Below, one piece after another: positions 10,861 to 23,037 of a stretch of 64,000 bases of DNA. Each line of letters opens with the position of its first letter. Within the stretch, counting starts at the first letter, position 1. A program made the translations under genes and the position numbers. The notes under the pieces are model-generated. The model was not told the DNA's origin. It searched no databases and saw only the letters and a list, made by a program, of their open reading frames with translations. The DNA is from Bostrychus sinensis (lineage: Eukaryota > Chordata > Actinopteri > Gobiiformes > Eleotridae). Location: contig CM036243.1 in the NCBI GenBank assembly GCA_020698575.1, forward strand, positions 36,234,141-36,298,140, in the 5' to 3' direction.

Positions 10861-13800
10861 CTTGTGAAAAAAAACTTAGACTCACACTGGTGAATAATAA
10901 CTCGGACTTAGACTCACACTGGTGGATAATAACTCGGACTTAGACTCACACTGGTGAACAATAACTTGGACTTAGACTCACGCTGGTGAATAATAACTCG
11001 GACTTAGACTCACGCTGGTGGATAATAACTCGGACTTAGACTCACACTGGTGGATAATAACTTGGACTTAGACTCACGCTGGTGGATAATAACTCGGACT
11101 TAGACTCACGCTGGTGGATAATAACTTGGACTTAGACTCACGCTGGTGGATAATAACTCGGACTTAGACTCACACTGGTGAACAATAACTCGGACTTAGA
11201 CTCACGCTGGTGGATAATAACTCGGACTTAGACTCACACTGGTGAACAATAACTCAGACTTAGACTCACACTGGTGAACAATAACTCGGACTTAGACTCA
11301 CACTGGTGAACAATAACTTGGACTTTGACTCACACTGGTGGATAATAACTCAGACTTAGACTCACACTGGTGAACAATAACTTGGACTTAGACTCACACT
11401 GGTGAATAATAACTTGGACTTAGACTCACACTGGTGAATAATAACTCGGACTTAGACTCACGCTGGTGGATAATAACTCGGACTTAGACTCACACTGGTG
11501 GATAATAACTTGGACTTAGACTCACGCTGGTGGATAATAACTCGGACTTAGACTCACGCTGGTGGATAATAACTTGGACTTAGACTCACGCTGGTGAATA
11601 ATAACTCGGACTTAGACTCACGCTGGTGGATAATAACTCGGACTTAGACTCACACTGGTGGATAATAACTTGGACTTAGACTCACGCTGGTGGATAATAA
11701 CTCGGACTTAGACTCACGCTGGTGGATAATAACTTGGACTTAGACTCACGCTGGTGGATAATAACTCGGACTTAGACTCACACTGGTGAACAATAACTCG
11801 GACTTAGACTCACGCTGGTGGATAATAACTCGGACTTAGACTCACACTGGTGAACAATAACTCAGACTTAGACTCACACTGGTGAACAATAACTCGGACT
11901 TAGACTCACACTGGTGAACAATAACTTGGACTTTGACTCACACTGGTGGATAATAACTCAGACTTAGACTCACACTGGTGAACAATAACTTGGACTTAGA
12001 CTCACACTGGTGAATAATAACTTGGACTTAGACTCACACTGGTGAATAATAACTCGGACTTAGACTCACGCTGGTGGATAATAACTCGGACTTAGACTCA
12101 CACTGGTGAACAATAACTCGGACTTAGACTCACGCTGGTGAATAATAACTCGGACTTAGACTCACGCTGGTGGATAATAACTTGGACTTAGACTCACGCT
12201 GGTGGATAATAACTTGGACTTAGACTCACGCTGGTGGATAATAACTCGGACTTAGACTCACACTGGTGAACAATAACTCGGACTTAGACTCACGCTGGTG
12301 GATAATAACTCGGACTTAGACTCACACTGGTGAACAATAACTTGGACTTTGACTCACACTGGTGGATAATAACTCAGACTTAGACTCACACTGGTGAACA
12401 ATAACTTGGACTTAGACTCACACTGGTGAATAATAACTTGGACTTAGACTCACGCTGGTGGATAATAACTCGGACTTAGACTCACGCTGGTGGATAATAA
12501 CTTGGACTTAGACTCACGCTGGTGGATAATAACTTGGACTTAGACTCACGCTGGTGGATAATAACTCGGACTTAGACTCACGCTGGTGAATAATAACTCG
12601 GACTTAGACTCACGCTGGTGGATAATAACTCGGACTTAGACTCACGCTGGTGGATAATAACTTGGACTTAGACTCACGCTGGTGGATAATAACTCGGACT
12701 TAGACTCACGCTGGTGGATAATAACTTGGACTTAGACTCACGCTGGTGAATAATAACTCGGACTTAGACTCACGCTGGTGAATAATAACTCTGACTTAGA
12801 CTCACGCTGGTGAATAATAACTCAGACTTAGACTCACACTGGTGAACAATAACTCGGACTTAGACTCACACTGGTGAATAATAACTCGGACTTAGACTCA
12901 CGCTGGTGGATAATAACTCGGACTTAGACTCACGCTGGTGGATAATAACTCGGACTTAGACTCACGCTGGTGAATAATAACTCAGACTTAGACTCACACT
13001 GGTGAACAATAACTCGGACTTAGACTCACACTGGTGAATAATAACTCGGACTTAGACTCACGCTGGTGGATAATAACTCGGACTTAGACTCACACTGGTG
13101 AATAATAACTCGGACTTAGACTCACACTGGTGAATAATAACTCGGACTTAGACTCACACTGGTGAATAATAACTCGGACTTAGACTCACACTGGTGAATA
13201 ATAACTCGGACTTAGACTCACACTGGTGAATAATAACTCGGACTTAGACTCACACTGGTGAACAATAACTCGGACTTAGACTCACACTGGTGAATAATAA
13301 CTCGGACTTAGACTCAAACTTGTGGACAATAACTCAGACTTAGACTCAAACTTGTGAACAATAACTCGGACTTAGACTCAAACTTGTGGACAATAACTCG
13401 GACTTAGACTCACACTGGTGAATAATAACTCGGACTTAGACTCAAACTTGTGGACAATAACTCAGACTTAGATTACACTGGTGAACAATAACTCGGACTT
13501 AGACTCACACTGGTGAATAATAACTCGGACTTAGACTCACACTGGTGAATAATAACTCGGACTTAGACTCAAACATGTGGACAATAACTCGGACTTAGAC
13601 TCAAACTTGTGGACAATAACTCGGACTTAGACTCACACTTTTGGACAATAACTCGGACTTAGACTCACACTTGTGGACAATAACTCGGACTTAGACTCAC
13701 ACTTGTGGACAATAACTCGGACTTAGACTCAAACTTGTGAACAATAACTCGGACTTAGACTCAAACTTGTGGACAATAACTCGGACTTAGACTCACACTT

Positions 13801-14730
13801 GTGGACAATAACTCGGACTTAGACTCACACTTGTGGACAATAACTCGGACTTAGACTCAAACTTGTGGACAATAACTCGGACTTAGACTCAAACTTGTGG
13901 ACAATAACTCGGACTTAGACTCACACTGGTGAATAATAACTCGGACTTAGACTCACACTGGTGAATAATAACTCGGACTTAGACTCAAACTTGTGGACAA
14001 TAACTCAGACTTAGACTCAAACTTGTGAACAATAACTCGGACTTAGACTCACACTGGTGGACAATAACTCGGACTTAGACTCAAACTTGTGAACAATAAC
14101 TCGGACTTAGACTCAAACTTGTGGACAATAACTCAGACTTAGACTCAAACTTGTGAACAATAACTCGGACTTAGACTCACACTTGTGGACAAAAACTCGG
14201 ACTTAGACTCAGCCTTGTGGACAATAACTCGGACTTAGACTCAAACTTGTGAACAATAACTCGGACTTAGACTCAAACTTGTGGACAATAACTCGGACTT
14301 AGACTCACACTTGTGAACAATAACTCGGACTTAGACTCAAACTTGTGAACAATAACTCGGACTTAGACTCAAACTTGTGGACAATAACTCGGACTTAGAC
14401 TCACACTTGTGGACAAAAACTCGGACTTAGACTCAGCCTTGTGGACAATAACTCGGACTTAGACTCAAACTTGTGAACAATAACTCGGACTTAGACTCAA
14501 ACTTGTGGACAATAACTCGGACTTAGACTCACACTTGTGGACAATAACTCGGACTTAGACTCACACTGGTGAATAATAACTCGGACTTGGACTCAAACTT
14601 GTGGACAATAACTCGGACTTTGACTGGTGCTCTGGTGACTCAACTTAAACTGATCCAGATTGGAGTCAGTCTTGAATCTAAACTTGAACATTTTGTTGAC
14701 TCGGACTTGGACTCGACCTCTCACGCGTTA
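10861..14730 (+). repeat. 32-bp minisatellite with 19- and 13-unit periodicities
   Basis: About 120 copies of a 32-bp unit made of GACTCACGCTGG, TGGATAATAACT and CGGACTTA, with variants ACACTGG/ACGCTGG, GAATAAT/GAACAAT/GGATAAT and, after 13300, AAACTTGTGGACAAT. A rare GACTTTGACT variant sits at 11321, 11929 and 12345: spacings of 608 and 416 bp, exactly 19 and 13 units, showing block duplication. Units decay again after 14580. The period is not a multiple of three, so no protein repeat is implied. Confidence 0.95.
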
Positions 14731-15540
14731 ATAACTCCAGTGGAATATTCATATTTCATATCTCATGTGATTTGTTGTCAGTAAGTTTTATTATTTGCGC
14801 TCACAGACTTTGACTGACAGCTGCCTTTGTGCTTCCTGTTGTTCATTAGGCTCTTGTTTTCTTTTTGTTTATGCCTATTTTAGTTTTATACCTGTTAGAG
14901 ATTCAGCTCCACAAACACACCTTCTCCTGGGACGCTCCCCCAGACGTGTTTCTAAATAAATGGGGCATAGTTTCTGTATATTTTTACACTCTGGTTCAGT
15001 CTCAGCGCTCGCAAGTCTTACTGTTTTATCTATGACGCAAAGACAGTATTATTTTTCCTCATTACATAGTATTCTTTTCTTAAAACAAGCTGGACCAATT
15101 AGCTGCTGTGTGTGCATGAAACACATTTACAAATATAAAGTTGTCTGACCAGAAGATACATACAGACAATAACATACATTTACTTTAGAGAAAAGCTCAA
15201 ATCCCTGTGTAAAAGTCAGCCTCGTGCCTGCGTCTGGGTTTCGTGGTTCTGTGCGCCACATTGCCTGAGATCCCATGGAGTTGCATCAGATGGAAATGCC
15301 AAACTTCAAAGATAAAACTTCTGTTCCCACACGACACACGGAGATAATGAGGCAGGGAGTCGATATCTGGTGATTGGAGAGGAGCTCGTTCTCAGACAAT
15401 GACAGTAGAACAGGACGTACATGTGTTTTTTGTGATATTCTCAGAGGCACAAACATCATTAAACCAAGTGGGACGGATTTAGTGTCTTATATGACAGATG
15501 ACAGCCTATGGGAGATTCTTCATTACAGTGCTTAGAAATA
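14731..15540. other. Unassigned sequence
   Basis: Short open frames only, without recognisable domains or splice context. No repeat identified. Confidence 0.4.
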
Positions 15541-15551
15541 TTGCGTTACAA

Positions 15552-16158
15552 AATAAAACCAAAAGGGCCATATTTAATAGCCAGGTGCTAAATTGTGAGT
15601 GCAGATTGTAAAATAGCGTTTTCTGTTTGTGAGCGTGTTGCGTGTGATTTACTGTGAGAAACTGCGCTGCCGCAAATCTGATGTGTAAATGAGAATTTTG
15701 CAAAAGACGCAACGCTGCTCTGGCAACTCTGAAAAAGTCGGTATCTTTGTTGCCTCTGCCTTCACGTCATTGTTGTATCTTTGTAATTGAGCCCTTTTAA
15801 AGTATTATAACTCATTTTTAACGCCCGTGGGCACTAAAAGCTGCACTCTTTCCTCCGTAAAACCTTTGCACCTGCTCCGCCAAAGTGCTAAATGTTCACA
15901 GTTTTAGCTCCGTAGTCGTGATAAATCAAACAGCGACCATAAAGTGATTTCATTTGCGATTTCCACACCTTAAACTTTGCATGTTCTGGTGAGAACGCCT
16001 TGTTTCACAGATTTATTGAGTCACTGGAGCAAAATCTGCGCTACGCTCATTTAGCTCCGGTGAGAGACGCTAACGTCAGCGGTCCCTAAGTTTGCTCCAC
16101 TTTTAGCACGACTTATTCATTTTGCGTGCACACAAACCTTTGATAAATCTGGCTCTAA
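15552..16158. mobile_element. Possible DNA element with GGGCCATATTTA ends
   Basis: The left edge GGGCCATATTTAATAGCC and the reverse complement of the right edge AGAGCCAGATTTATCAAAG are imperfect inverted repeats, and the interior is CpG-rich with GCGCTACGCTC-like blocks. No clear target duplication. This could be a diverged inverted-repeat element or coincidence. Confidence 0.3.
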
Positions 16159-16523
16159 GTCTTGTAGACTTCATACACTGTAAATTAATCACAACATGTC
16201 TATTTTGGAAAGAAAAAAATAAATTGCAAACACGTGGCTCATCAAACTACCAAAATAAAACATGTACTTTTTCTCCAACAGGGGTCAGCACTGAGCTGGA
16301 GATATGCAGCAAGTCTATTTTCTTTGCTGGTGCCATCTTCTTTATATTTTATTTTAGATATTTTCTCTTTATAGCCTATTTACTTTGCTTTTTTGTGCCC
16401 ACTGTACTCCCAAACAACAACAAAGCCATCTCATATTAAACTGTTGTTTTCTGTTCTTGCTTTGGTCTGGCTGAGGTCTTTATCAATGGCTTTTATTGCA
16501 TAAACAAGGAGTGGGTGGAAACT

Positions 16524-16660
16524 GGGTTCTGCCCAAAGGAAAGAGCATTTACCCCTGAACTAGGAGATGTTTGAGTCCAGATCTGGGCACTGTATCTTTA
16601 CCATTGTGACATAGGACTAGTGCCTTAGCAGAGATCTTTCCAAATGCTTCTAGTTTGGAT
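16524..16660 (+). repeat. SINE-like dispersed repeat S1, copy 1
   Basis: Shares with 29888-30005 and 41893-41970 the run: CATTTACCCCTGAACTAG, AGATG/AGATC, GTTTGAGTCCAG, TATCTTTACCATTG, ATAGGACTAGTGCC and GCAGAGATCT. TTTGAGTCC resembles a pol III B-box, so a tRNA-derived SINE is plausible; the family name is unknown to me. Confidence 0.55.
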
Positions 16661-16799
16661 TTTGCCTATTTTTTTCAGTATTTAGTAGTAGTTTTTTTTT
16701 TTTTTAATCTTTTTAAGATTTTTGCACAGTACTGTAAGTTTACTTTTAACAATGCAGTGCATTGCAAAAAATCCCTCCTCTCTTCTCCATAGTTTACAT

Positions 16800-17165
16800 C
16801 AGTGGTTCTCAACTGATCTGGCTTCAGGAAAATTAAAAGATAGAGGAAAATTAAGACATATTCAGAAAAATTAAGAGATATTTCAGGAAAATTAAGATAT
16901 ATTTAAAAAAAAATTAAAAGATATTTCAGTAAAATTAAAAGATAGAGGAAAATTAAGAGATATTTTAGGAAAATTAAGAGATAATTCAGGAAAATTAAAA
17001 GATATTGAGGAAAATTAAAAGATATTAAGGGAAATTAAGAGATATTTAAAGAAAATTAAAAAATATTGAGGAAAATTAAAAGATATTAAGGGAAATTAAA
17101 AGATATTAAGGGAAATTAAGAGATATTTTAGGAAAATGAAAAGATATTGAGGAAAATGAAGCAGT
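16800..17165 (+). repeat. hAT-type end followed by an 18-20 bp GGAAAATTAA minisatellite
   Basis: CAGTGGTTCTCAACTGATCTGG at 16800 is a typical hAT left terminus. It is followed at once by about 17 imperfect units GGAAAATTAAGAGATATT, with variants AAAAGATAT and TTCA/TTGA. No right terminus was found. This is another case in the window of a tandem array abutting a hAT end. Confidence 0.75.
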
Positions 17166-17320
17166 ACTCAGGTCAACCTTAGGTCTAACAGTAACGTTAT
17201 AGAAGTGGATTTTTTGCCCTGATTGAGTTTCTTTTATATTATTCTATTCTATGTGTCCCACACTGCCACCTACTGTTAAGGAGAGTAAACTGGTGATTTA
17301 TTTTTAAAAATAAACTAATA

Positions 17321-17355
<35 letters not shown>

Positions 17356-18734
17356 TCCTGGCAAAGGCCTGCAACCCACTGAAAACGGATTGAGTTAAAT
17401 GTGACTTTTATGTAACGAACAGTGTCCCAGCTGCAGCAGTTCACACACTTTCATGTTTTTTCACACGTTTAGTTAATGTTGAGAAGTGATATCTGCACCA
17501 CACTAAACATTACAGCTCTCAAAGTAAACTCAGGTTGTTTAGTGGTCTGTTTTTTTGACCCAAATAGCAAAATGTATAAAACTGTCTCCTCACTGCGACC
17601 TTATTTAGAGCAGCGCTTAGTCCATTAGTCATAACACATGGTTCTGTCTGGCCAATGGAGTTTTGGTTTTATTAGTTGCAGTGTGCAGCAAGTGAACATT
17701 TTATTCTCAGAGCTGATGTGTTAGAACCAGGAAAAATGGGAAAAGTGAAAAGATTTGAGAGAGATGAAGAGGGCCAAATTGTGTTCTGCATAATAGGCAG
17801 GTGGTTAATTAGCCTACGTGTGTGCAGCAAAAGCATTTGTTGCTTATTTTGTCTCTGTGCAATTGAAATAACCTGGTAAATTAGCTCCGACAGAGACAGA
17901 ATTAAGTCGCAGTATTTTCTGCTTCCCACACAAAGTAAATAATGCATATTAATGTTTCTTATACTTCAGTGGATTCTCTTCACACATTTATGTTAGAAGC
18001 AATTTCAAAACAAACAAAAAACAAATATTGTAGATAAAGCAAACACAAAATAGTTGGACAGAATTAAAAAGAAGGAAAGTAGTTATGTTAACAACAACAC
18101 AGGGAAATAATGAGTTGATGTCTGTTGATTTGAGGTTATTCTTAGACGGTAAAAGAACAGGAAGCGTGTGTTTAGAGATGTTCTCTGTTAGCCCAGCCTG
18201 CCAGACTCTTTTTCTGTTCTATACAAAGAAGTTAGTCTGTAGTAAGTTTTGTTTCTGTGGATGGAATAATCACAGGCGCAGTAACCAAGAGAAACAAAGG
18301 GCAGGACGTAAGCAGAGCGCTGCTGACCCAAACAAACATGGCGGTTTTCCGGTTTTTGCCATAAAACACCAGAATACGGTGTATTATGAGCAGCTCTGTA
18401 CTTATTTCTGAACAGGGACAGCAGCAGAAGCCAGCTGTACAAAGACTTGTGGAGAAAGTGGGTTTGTTTGAATGCGGTCGTTACATCGGACGTCAGAGGG
18501 ACTTTACTGTTGTTAAAATGGAAACAAGATAAAGAAAAAGTCCCACAGAGGACTGAACAACAATGAGGACTTCAGCAGAACCAACAGGCGATGAAGGAAA
18601 GCACTAAACTCTGTTAATCAGCTCAAAGAAATCATTAAATTTGCTCTTGGTTAATGCTGAAAGGAGATTAGCTTCCATGTTTGTAAGATGCGCTGCAGAG
18701 AAACTATGATAGGCCAGTTCCAAATCGACCGGAG
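17166..18734. other. Unassigned sequence with a 30-nt T run
   Basis: A T homopolymer lies at 17325-17354. Overlapping open frames on both strands at 17670-17950 and 18080-18440 have no recognisable domains and are probably chance. No repeats identified. Confidence 0.45.
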
Positions 18735-19350
18735 TGAAACACATTTGAGGTGCGTATAAATAATGAAATAATCCAAGAAGTCCAAGAAACTAGATACCTT
18801 GGAGTCATTCTTGATAGTAACTTAAAGTTTCGAAGCCAAGTGAAAAGTGTATGCAAGAAGGTCAAATCAAATCTGAACTGTTTTCGTTTTATTAGAAGGG
18901 ACCGATCACATCAAGCTGCTTTGTTGTATCTGCATTCAATGATTCTCTCACATCTCTCCTGCTGTGTCACATCAGGGTCACAAACCTCTCCCTCCACACT
19001 GAAGCCAGTTACTTTATTTTACAAGCAGGCAATCAACGTCTTTGACAGAAAACCCATGAGATGGCATCATTGTGATATAACAAAAAACTACAAGCTTTTT
19101 ACATTTGAAAATTTTGTAAATTTTAGTATTTTGAAATTGTTTTTTAAATGTTTGAATAATTATGTGTCACCGTTGTTCTCTGCTCTCACTGTCAGACGTC
19201 TGAGCTCTCTCAGATCCACCGAGCCTCTGTCAGTGGGGACTGTGTTGTTCCAAAATTCAGAACATCCTTTGGCCAGTGTTGCTTCTCTGTTAAAGCGCCC
19301 AAACTGTGGAACTCACTTCCCAATGAATTAAAACTGCAGTTAAATATTAA

Positions 19351-19895
19351 CCTGTTAAGCTCTGAGGCCTTTTTCCCGAAAAATTCTATATCTACATTTA
19401 TTAAGGTTTTACTTAGCATTTACTAGGTGTACATAGCTAACCTTGGTAGCAAATTAATTGGTGGACTTTGGGGATTACTGTGGAAGAGAAATAATATTAA
19501 TAAATTATATTGTTTGACCATAAATTGAGGTTGAAATGGATTATTCTAATTTCCACCTGAAAAAAAAAACACATATTTGCCTCCAAAAAAGCATTTTTCC
19601 TTCCTGTAGTGAAGCAAATAACAACATAAATTGAAAATTTCACATATCTTGGTCTACTGCAGCAAAATTTGTGCCAAATAAACAAAGTAATGGAAAGATA
19701 TACATGTTTTATTTTTTAAAAATCCAGGCGGAATCCAGCTGTTGAATAGAAATTGAAATAGATAGTTTTGTTGCCACGAATTGTCCGAACACGAGGATGT
19801 CAAACATGTGTGTGTCAGCCGTTGTATCTCCTCGCTATGGTCCCAACAAGCGGACGCAAGGGGGCGCGGAGGGTTTAATATTCGGGTTTAAGAGG
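19351..19895. mobile_element. piggyBac-type non-autonomous element, 545 bp
   Basis: Flanked by duplicated TTAA (19347-19350 and 19896-19899), the specific target of piggyBac transposases. Ends are CCTGTTAAG and, reverse-complemented, CCTCTTAAA. No transposase ORF. It lies inside a LINE reading frame. Confidence 0.8.
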
Positions 19896-19921
19896 TTAAC
19901 ATCTTTAATAAAGGTCTAAAG

Positions 19922-20390
19922 CAGGGGTGGCCAAACATTTTTCAAAGAGGGCCAGTTCTGAGAATGCAAACATGCCCAGGGGCCGGCAGTTGTATTGTAT
20001 TTATAAAACACAATGTAAAATGTTTTATATGAGTTTTGTTTCCAATTTCTAGACAATTACATTTTTAAATAGCAGTAAGAGAACGTATTGAGAACATATA
20101 AACTTCCCAGATAATTTTAAGGTTAAGTTCTTTGTGTGTGTGGTGTGTGTGTGGTGTGTGTGTGTGTGATATAGTATAGTGGGTAATAAATTAAAATTTA
20201 AGTTGATTTCAGACTAACCAATAAAAAAATCAGATCTGGCTTGAGAGTGGCAGATGCACAGTTGCATATAAATGCTATTTTATGCTGCTGGAGGGCCATA
20301 AACAATGCATTTTATGATGGAGCCTGAGGGCCAAATTAAATCTCCCTCTGTGCCACAAATGGCCCCCGGGCCGCACTTTGGACACGTCTG
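19922..20390 (-). mobile_element. hAT-like non-autonomous element, family H1, copy 2
   Basis: Starts CAGGGGTGGCCAAAC and ends TTTGGACACGTCTG, with a perfect 8-bp duplication GTCTAAAG at 19914-19921 and 20391-20398. Its right half is the reverse complement of the 753-1154 element. A (GT)n stretch lies at 20135-20168. It is inserted in the same LINE relic as the piggyBac-type element. Confidence 0.9.
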
Positions 20391-20516
20391 GTCTAAAGCA
20401 ATGGCTTAAAGATATTAGGGAGGATTTTTTTTGACTGCTGAGAAACCAACGACTGTTTGTCCTTTTTTGAATAATGCGCATGCGTCACAGTTGAAATGGT
20501 TCAACAGATAAAGAAA

Positions 20517-22526
20517 AAAGGCATTTTTTTCAAACGATAAAACAAACGAACCCGTCCAGCAGAAACTTGACGACCAATGCATCGTCTGAACCCCTTTCTG
20601 TTCCTACAGCGCATGCCATCGTTGGAAAGAATCGCCAATAACTACACAGGTTTTATTCTGCTCTTCTACAGTTTTTCTCCTCCTCCTCTGGTTCACTTCA
20701 AAAACAGTTTTCCTTTTGCGACCGCCCGGTTCACGGTTTTCCTGAACCATTGTGCTCTTCGAAGTCAGGCTGTCCGCGCTACGCTGAGGCTCTGCTAACG
20801 CTGGGCTACATAAACACACTGCATGCTCATGCGCAGGCACAAGAACGCGCACGTATCGCCGAAACCAGGAAGGCAGAATGATCGGCGAGTCTGTGGACCA
20901 ATGGTTACCGTACTCATGACGAAAACGATTGGTTGAGGTTTTTCAAGTCCCACAGAGTCCACAGTTTATTATTATTATTATTATTTCTAATACACCAATT
21001 TATAAGCCTTATACAGGGCAATGACGGTAGTTTTAATAAATATCTTTAAATCAGGGCAGAGATGTTCACATGAGAATTTGATTCATTAAACATTTGTCCT
21101 GTGTATAATTTCTAGATGATCCTGCTTTATTGTTTAGATATTTACATTTCTTCTCTTTTAGAAAAACCTCCTATGGACAGGTGATGAGAATTAGCACTTC
21201 TGGTTTGAAAATGCTTCCCCGCTTCATCGCGCTGAGATATGTTAGAAGCTGCCTGTCTGAGTTATTCGTGTGTGCGACTGCTGTTTGACCGAGGCCCTCT
21301 GTGCGCCCTCGTGATGCGTGTGGACCGGGGAAATGAAGCGGCCTAAATATAGAGAGCACAAACACTATTACCCTGGTCACAGACAGTGGACAGTGCGGAT
21401 GACAGACGACCTGACGGAGCGCTGCACAGAGAGCTGACTCTAAATCACGGTTGTGGATGAACAGCTGCTGTGGGATTGTGGGGGATATCATAGATCAGCT
21501 CACCTCCGGGGTCTGTCTGCGGCTGAATGGACTACACCGGGATTTATACGTTTATATCCTCGTTCTTTGGTCCAGTAACCTGCCGCGGTGGACTTTAGCT
21601 CCAGTCCATTGCTGTTGTATCTGATTATCATATTAATACAAACAAAATATAGTCTGTATACATCGCATTTAGCCAAACAACAAGCTAGCGATGGCTTTAT
21701 TTATGGATTTTTGTCATGGCAGAGGAGGAGAAAATGAAAGTAAAGCTGAGCGAGGGGTCACACAGAAGTCAACTGGACTGTAGGGGGCGCTCCGGAGAAG
21801 AAAATGAGGCAAAAACAGTGAAGAAGGGAGAAAGGTGAGGAGTTCAGGTGCCTATTTTTGATCATGTCTTGTTCTTGGGATATTTCGGATTTTGGTTTCA
21901 GCTCTGCCACGTGTGTCACCTCCCAACCTCACAATAAATATTTGTTGAGTCATTTTGTGTTCACTCTTTGGATATATTTGTAACCTCCTGCCTCCTTCTG
22001 CTATTTTTGCAGAATATAATCAGTCTAAATCAGGACTGTGTTGTGTTAATAAATCCTAGAGGTGGGAAAAATACTAATTTTTCCACAGCTTCAATTGTTT
22101 CTTTAAAAAGATTTTGAATTGATTCAGAAAAGCTATAATCTGACTAAAAATGATTAAAGTAGGGCTGTGTCCAATACAAATCTTGCTGCTGAGTTGCAAA
22201 GAGTCAGCTCTGGCAAATGCAAACAGGATTTTCTACTGCAACTTATCACTTATTAGTTCTCTAGTTTTGTTTTTTGCAGTAGAAAGTGTTTAAAATTATG
22301 TTTCAGATGTAAAATATACAATTAAAATGAATTATTATGAAAGCATAAATGCTGACATGGACCAGGAAGGAGTCTGATGGTGGGATGCCCTAAGATTCCC
22401 ACCCCTAATAAATCACAAAGTAGTGTCCTTTCCAACTTCTTCAGAAACTTAAACACAATATTGGAAGAATTAGACTAGACTAGACTCACCAACCTTTGTT
22501 CAAGTAAAACAACTTAGAAATGCAAA
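20517..22526. other. Mostly unique sequence; possible regulatory blocks
   Basis: No secure gene. An (ATT)n run lies near 20965-20985. Bases 21170-21560 are unique-looking and moderately CpG-rich. A 40-codon ORF at 21716-21838 ends across a GTGAGG donor-like site and is reported under findings. No TE termini recognised. Confidence 0.4.
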
Positions 22527-23037
22527 TTAAAGCTCCTCTTTTCAGCTAAAGTGACTTTTTGACCTTTTAACCATGTTATAATGTTGTCTCCTCCTCAAAA
22601 ACAGACCTGGAGTAGTATTTTGTTTCATTCACACATGTTTGAGTAATCCTGTATGCTGAGGCGCTGCCCTTCTCCAGACCTGAAAACGCTCGGTCTCACA
22701 GCTCTACGTAGAAACGTGAAACCAGGAAGTGCTCCTGCGCAGTTTCTAAAGCCCACACACCATCACCAGACTCATTCTGATCATTTCAGCCTTAAACCTC
22801 CGTCACTACGAAGCAGTCGGCTCATTTATCTATCTGTTAACTTCACGTTGCTAATATTCATGCTAATTAGCCATTTTATTCTCTGTCCAGTTCACATCAT
22901 TGCCAGCAGGGGGCGACAGACACCTAATCCAAGTGTTCCACAGATACATTATTTTAAGTTATAAAACCTGAAATACTAATGCAAAGGTGTCCAAACCTAT
23001 TTCAAAAAGACTGACAAACATAATTTATGGCCTTTAA
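22527..23037 (+). mobile_element. Short inverted-repeat element, family M1, copy 1
   Basis: About 510 bp, nearly identical in layout to 38881-39395 and, inverted, to 47719-48209. Ends are TTAAAGCTCC and, reverse-complemented, TTAAAGGCCATAAATTATG. Internal markers: CCATGTTATAATGTTG, GCTGAGGCGCTGCCC, CACTACGAAGCAGTC and GCCAGCAGGGGGCGACAG. The open frame starting at 22653 belongs to the repeat and is not a gene. Confidence 0.85.

Larger units (their letters stand above)
18740..20516 (+). pseudogene. Rex1-like LINE reverse-transcriptase C-terminus, 5'-truncated and interrupted
   Basis: Non-LTR retrotransposon relic. From 18750 the frame reads through the post-catalytic RT region, including YLGVILDSNLKF and KPMRWHHC, typical of teleost Rex1/Babar-type LINEs. 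The polymerase core is missing, so the copy is 5'-truncated. The frame shifts by one base near 19220; the continuation (with APKLWNSLP) is in another frame. That frame is interrupted at 19351-19895 and 19922-20390 by two DNA elements and resumes exactly after each when one copy of the target duplication is discounted, continuing past 20399. Clade is inferred; LINE identity is secure. Confidence 0.8.

Noticed and set aside
22653..22964. 103-codon frame also found at 39000-39218
   Set aside because: Both lie inside copies of repeat family M1; similarity reflects transposition, not coding constraint.
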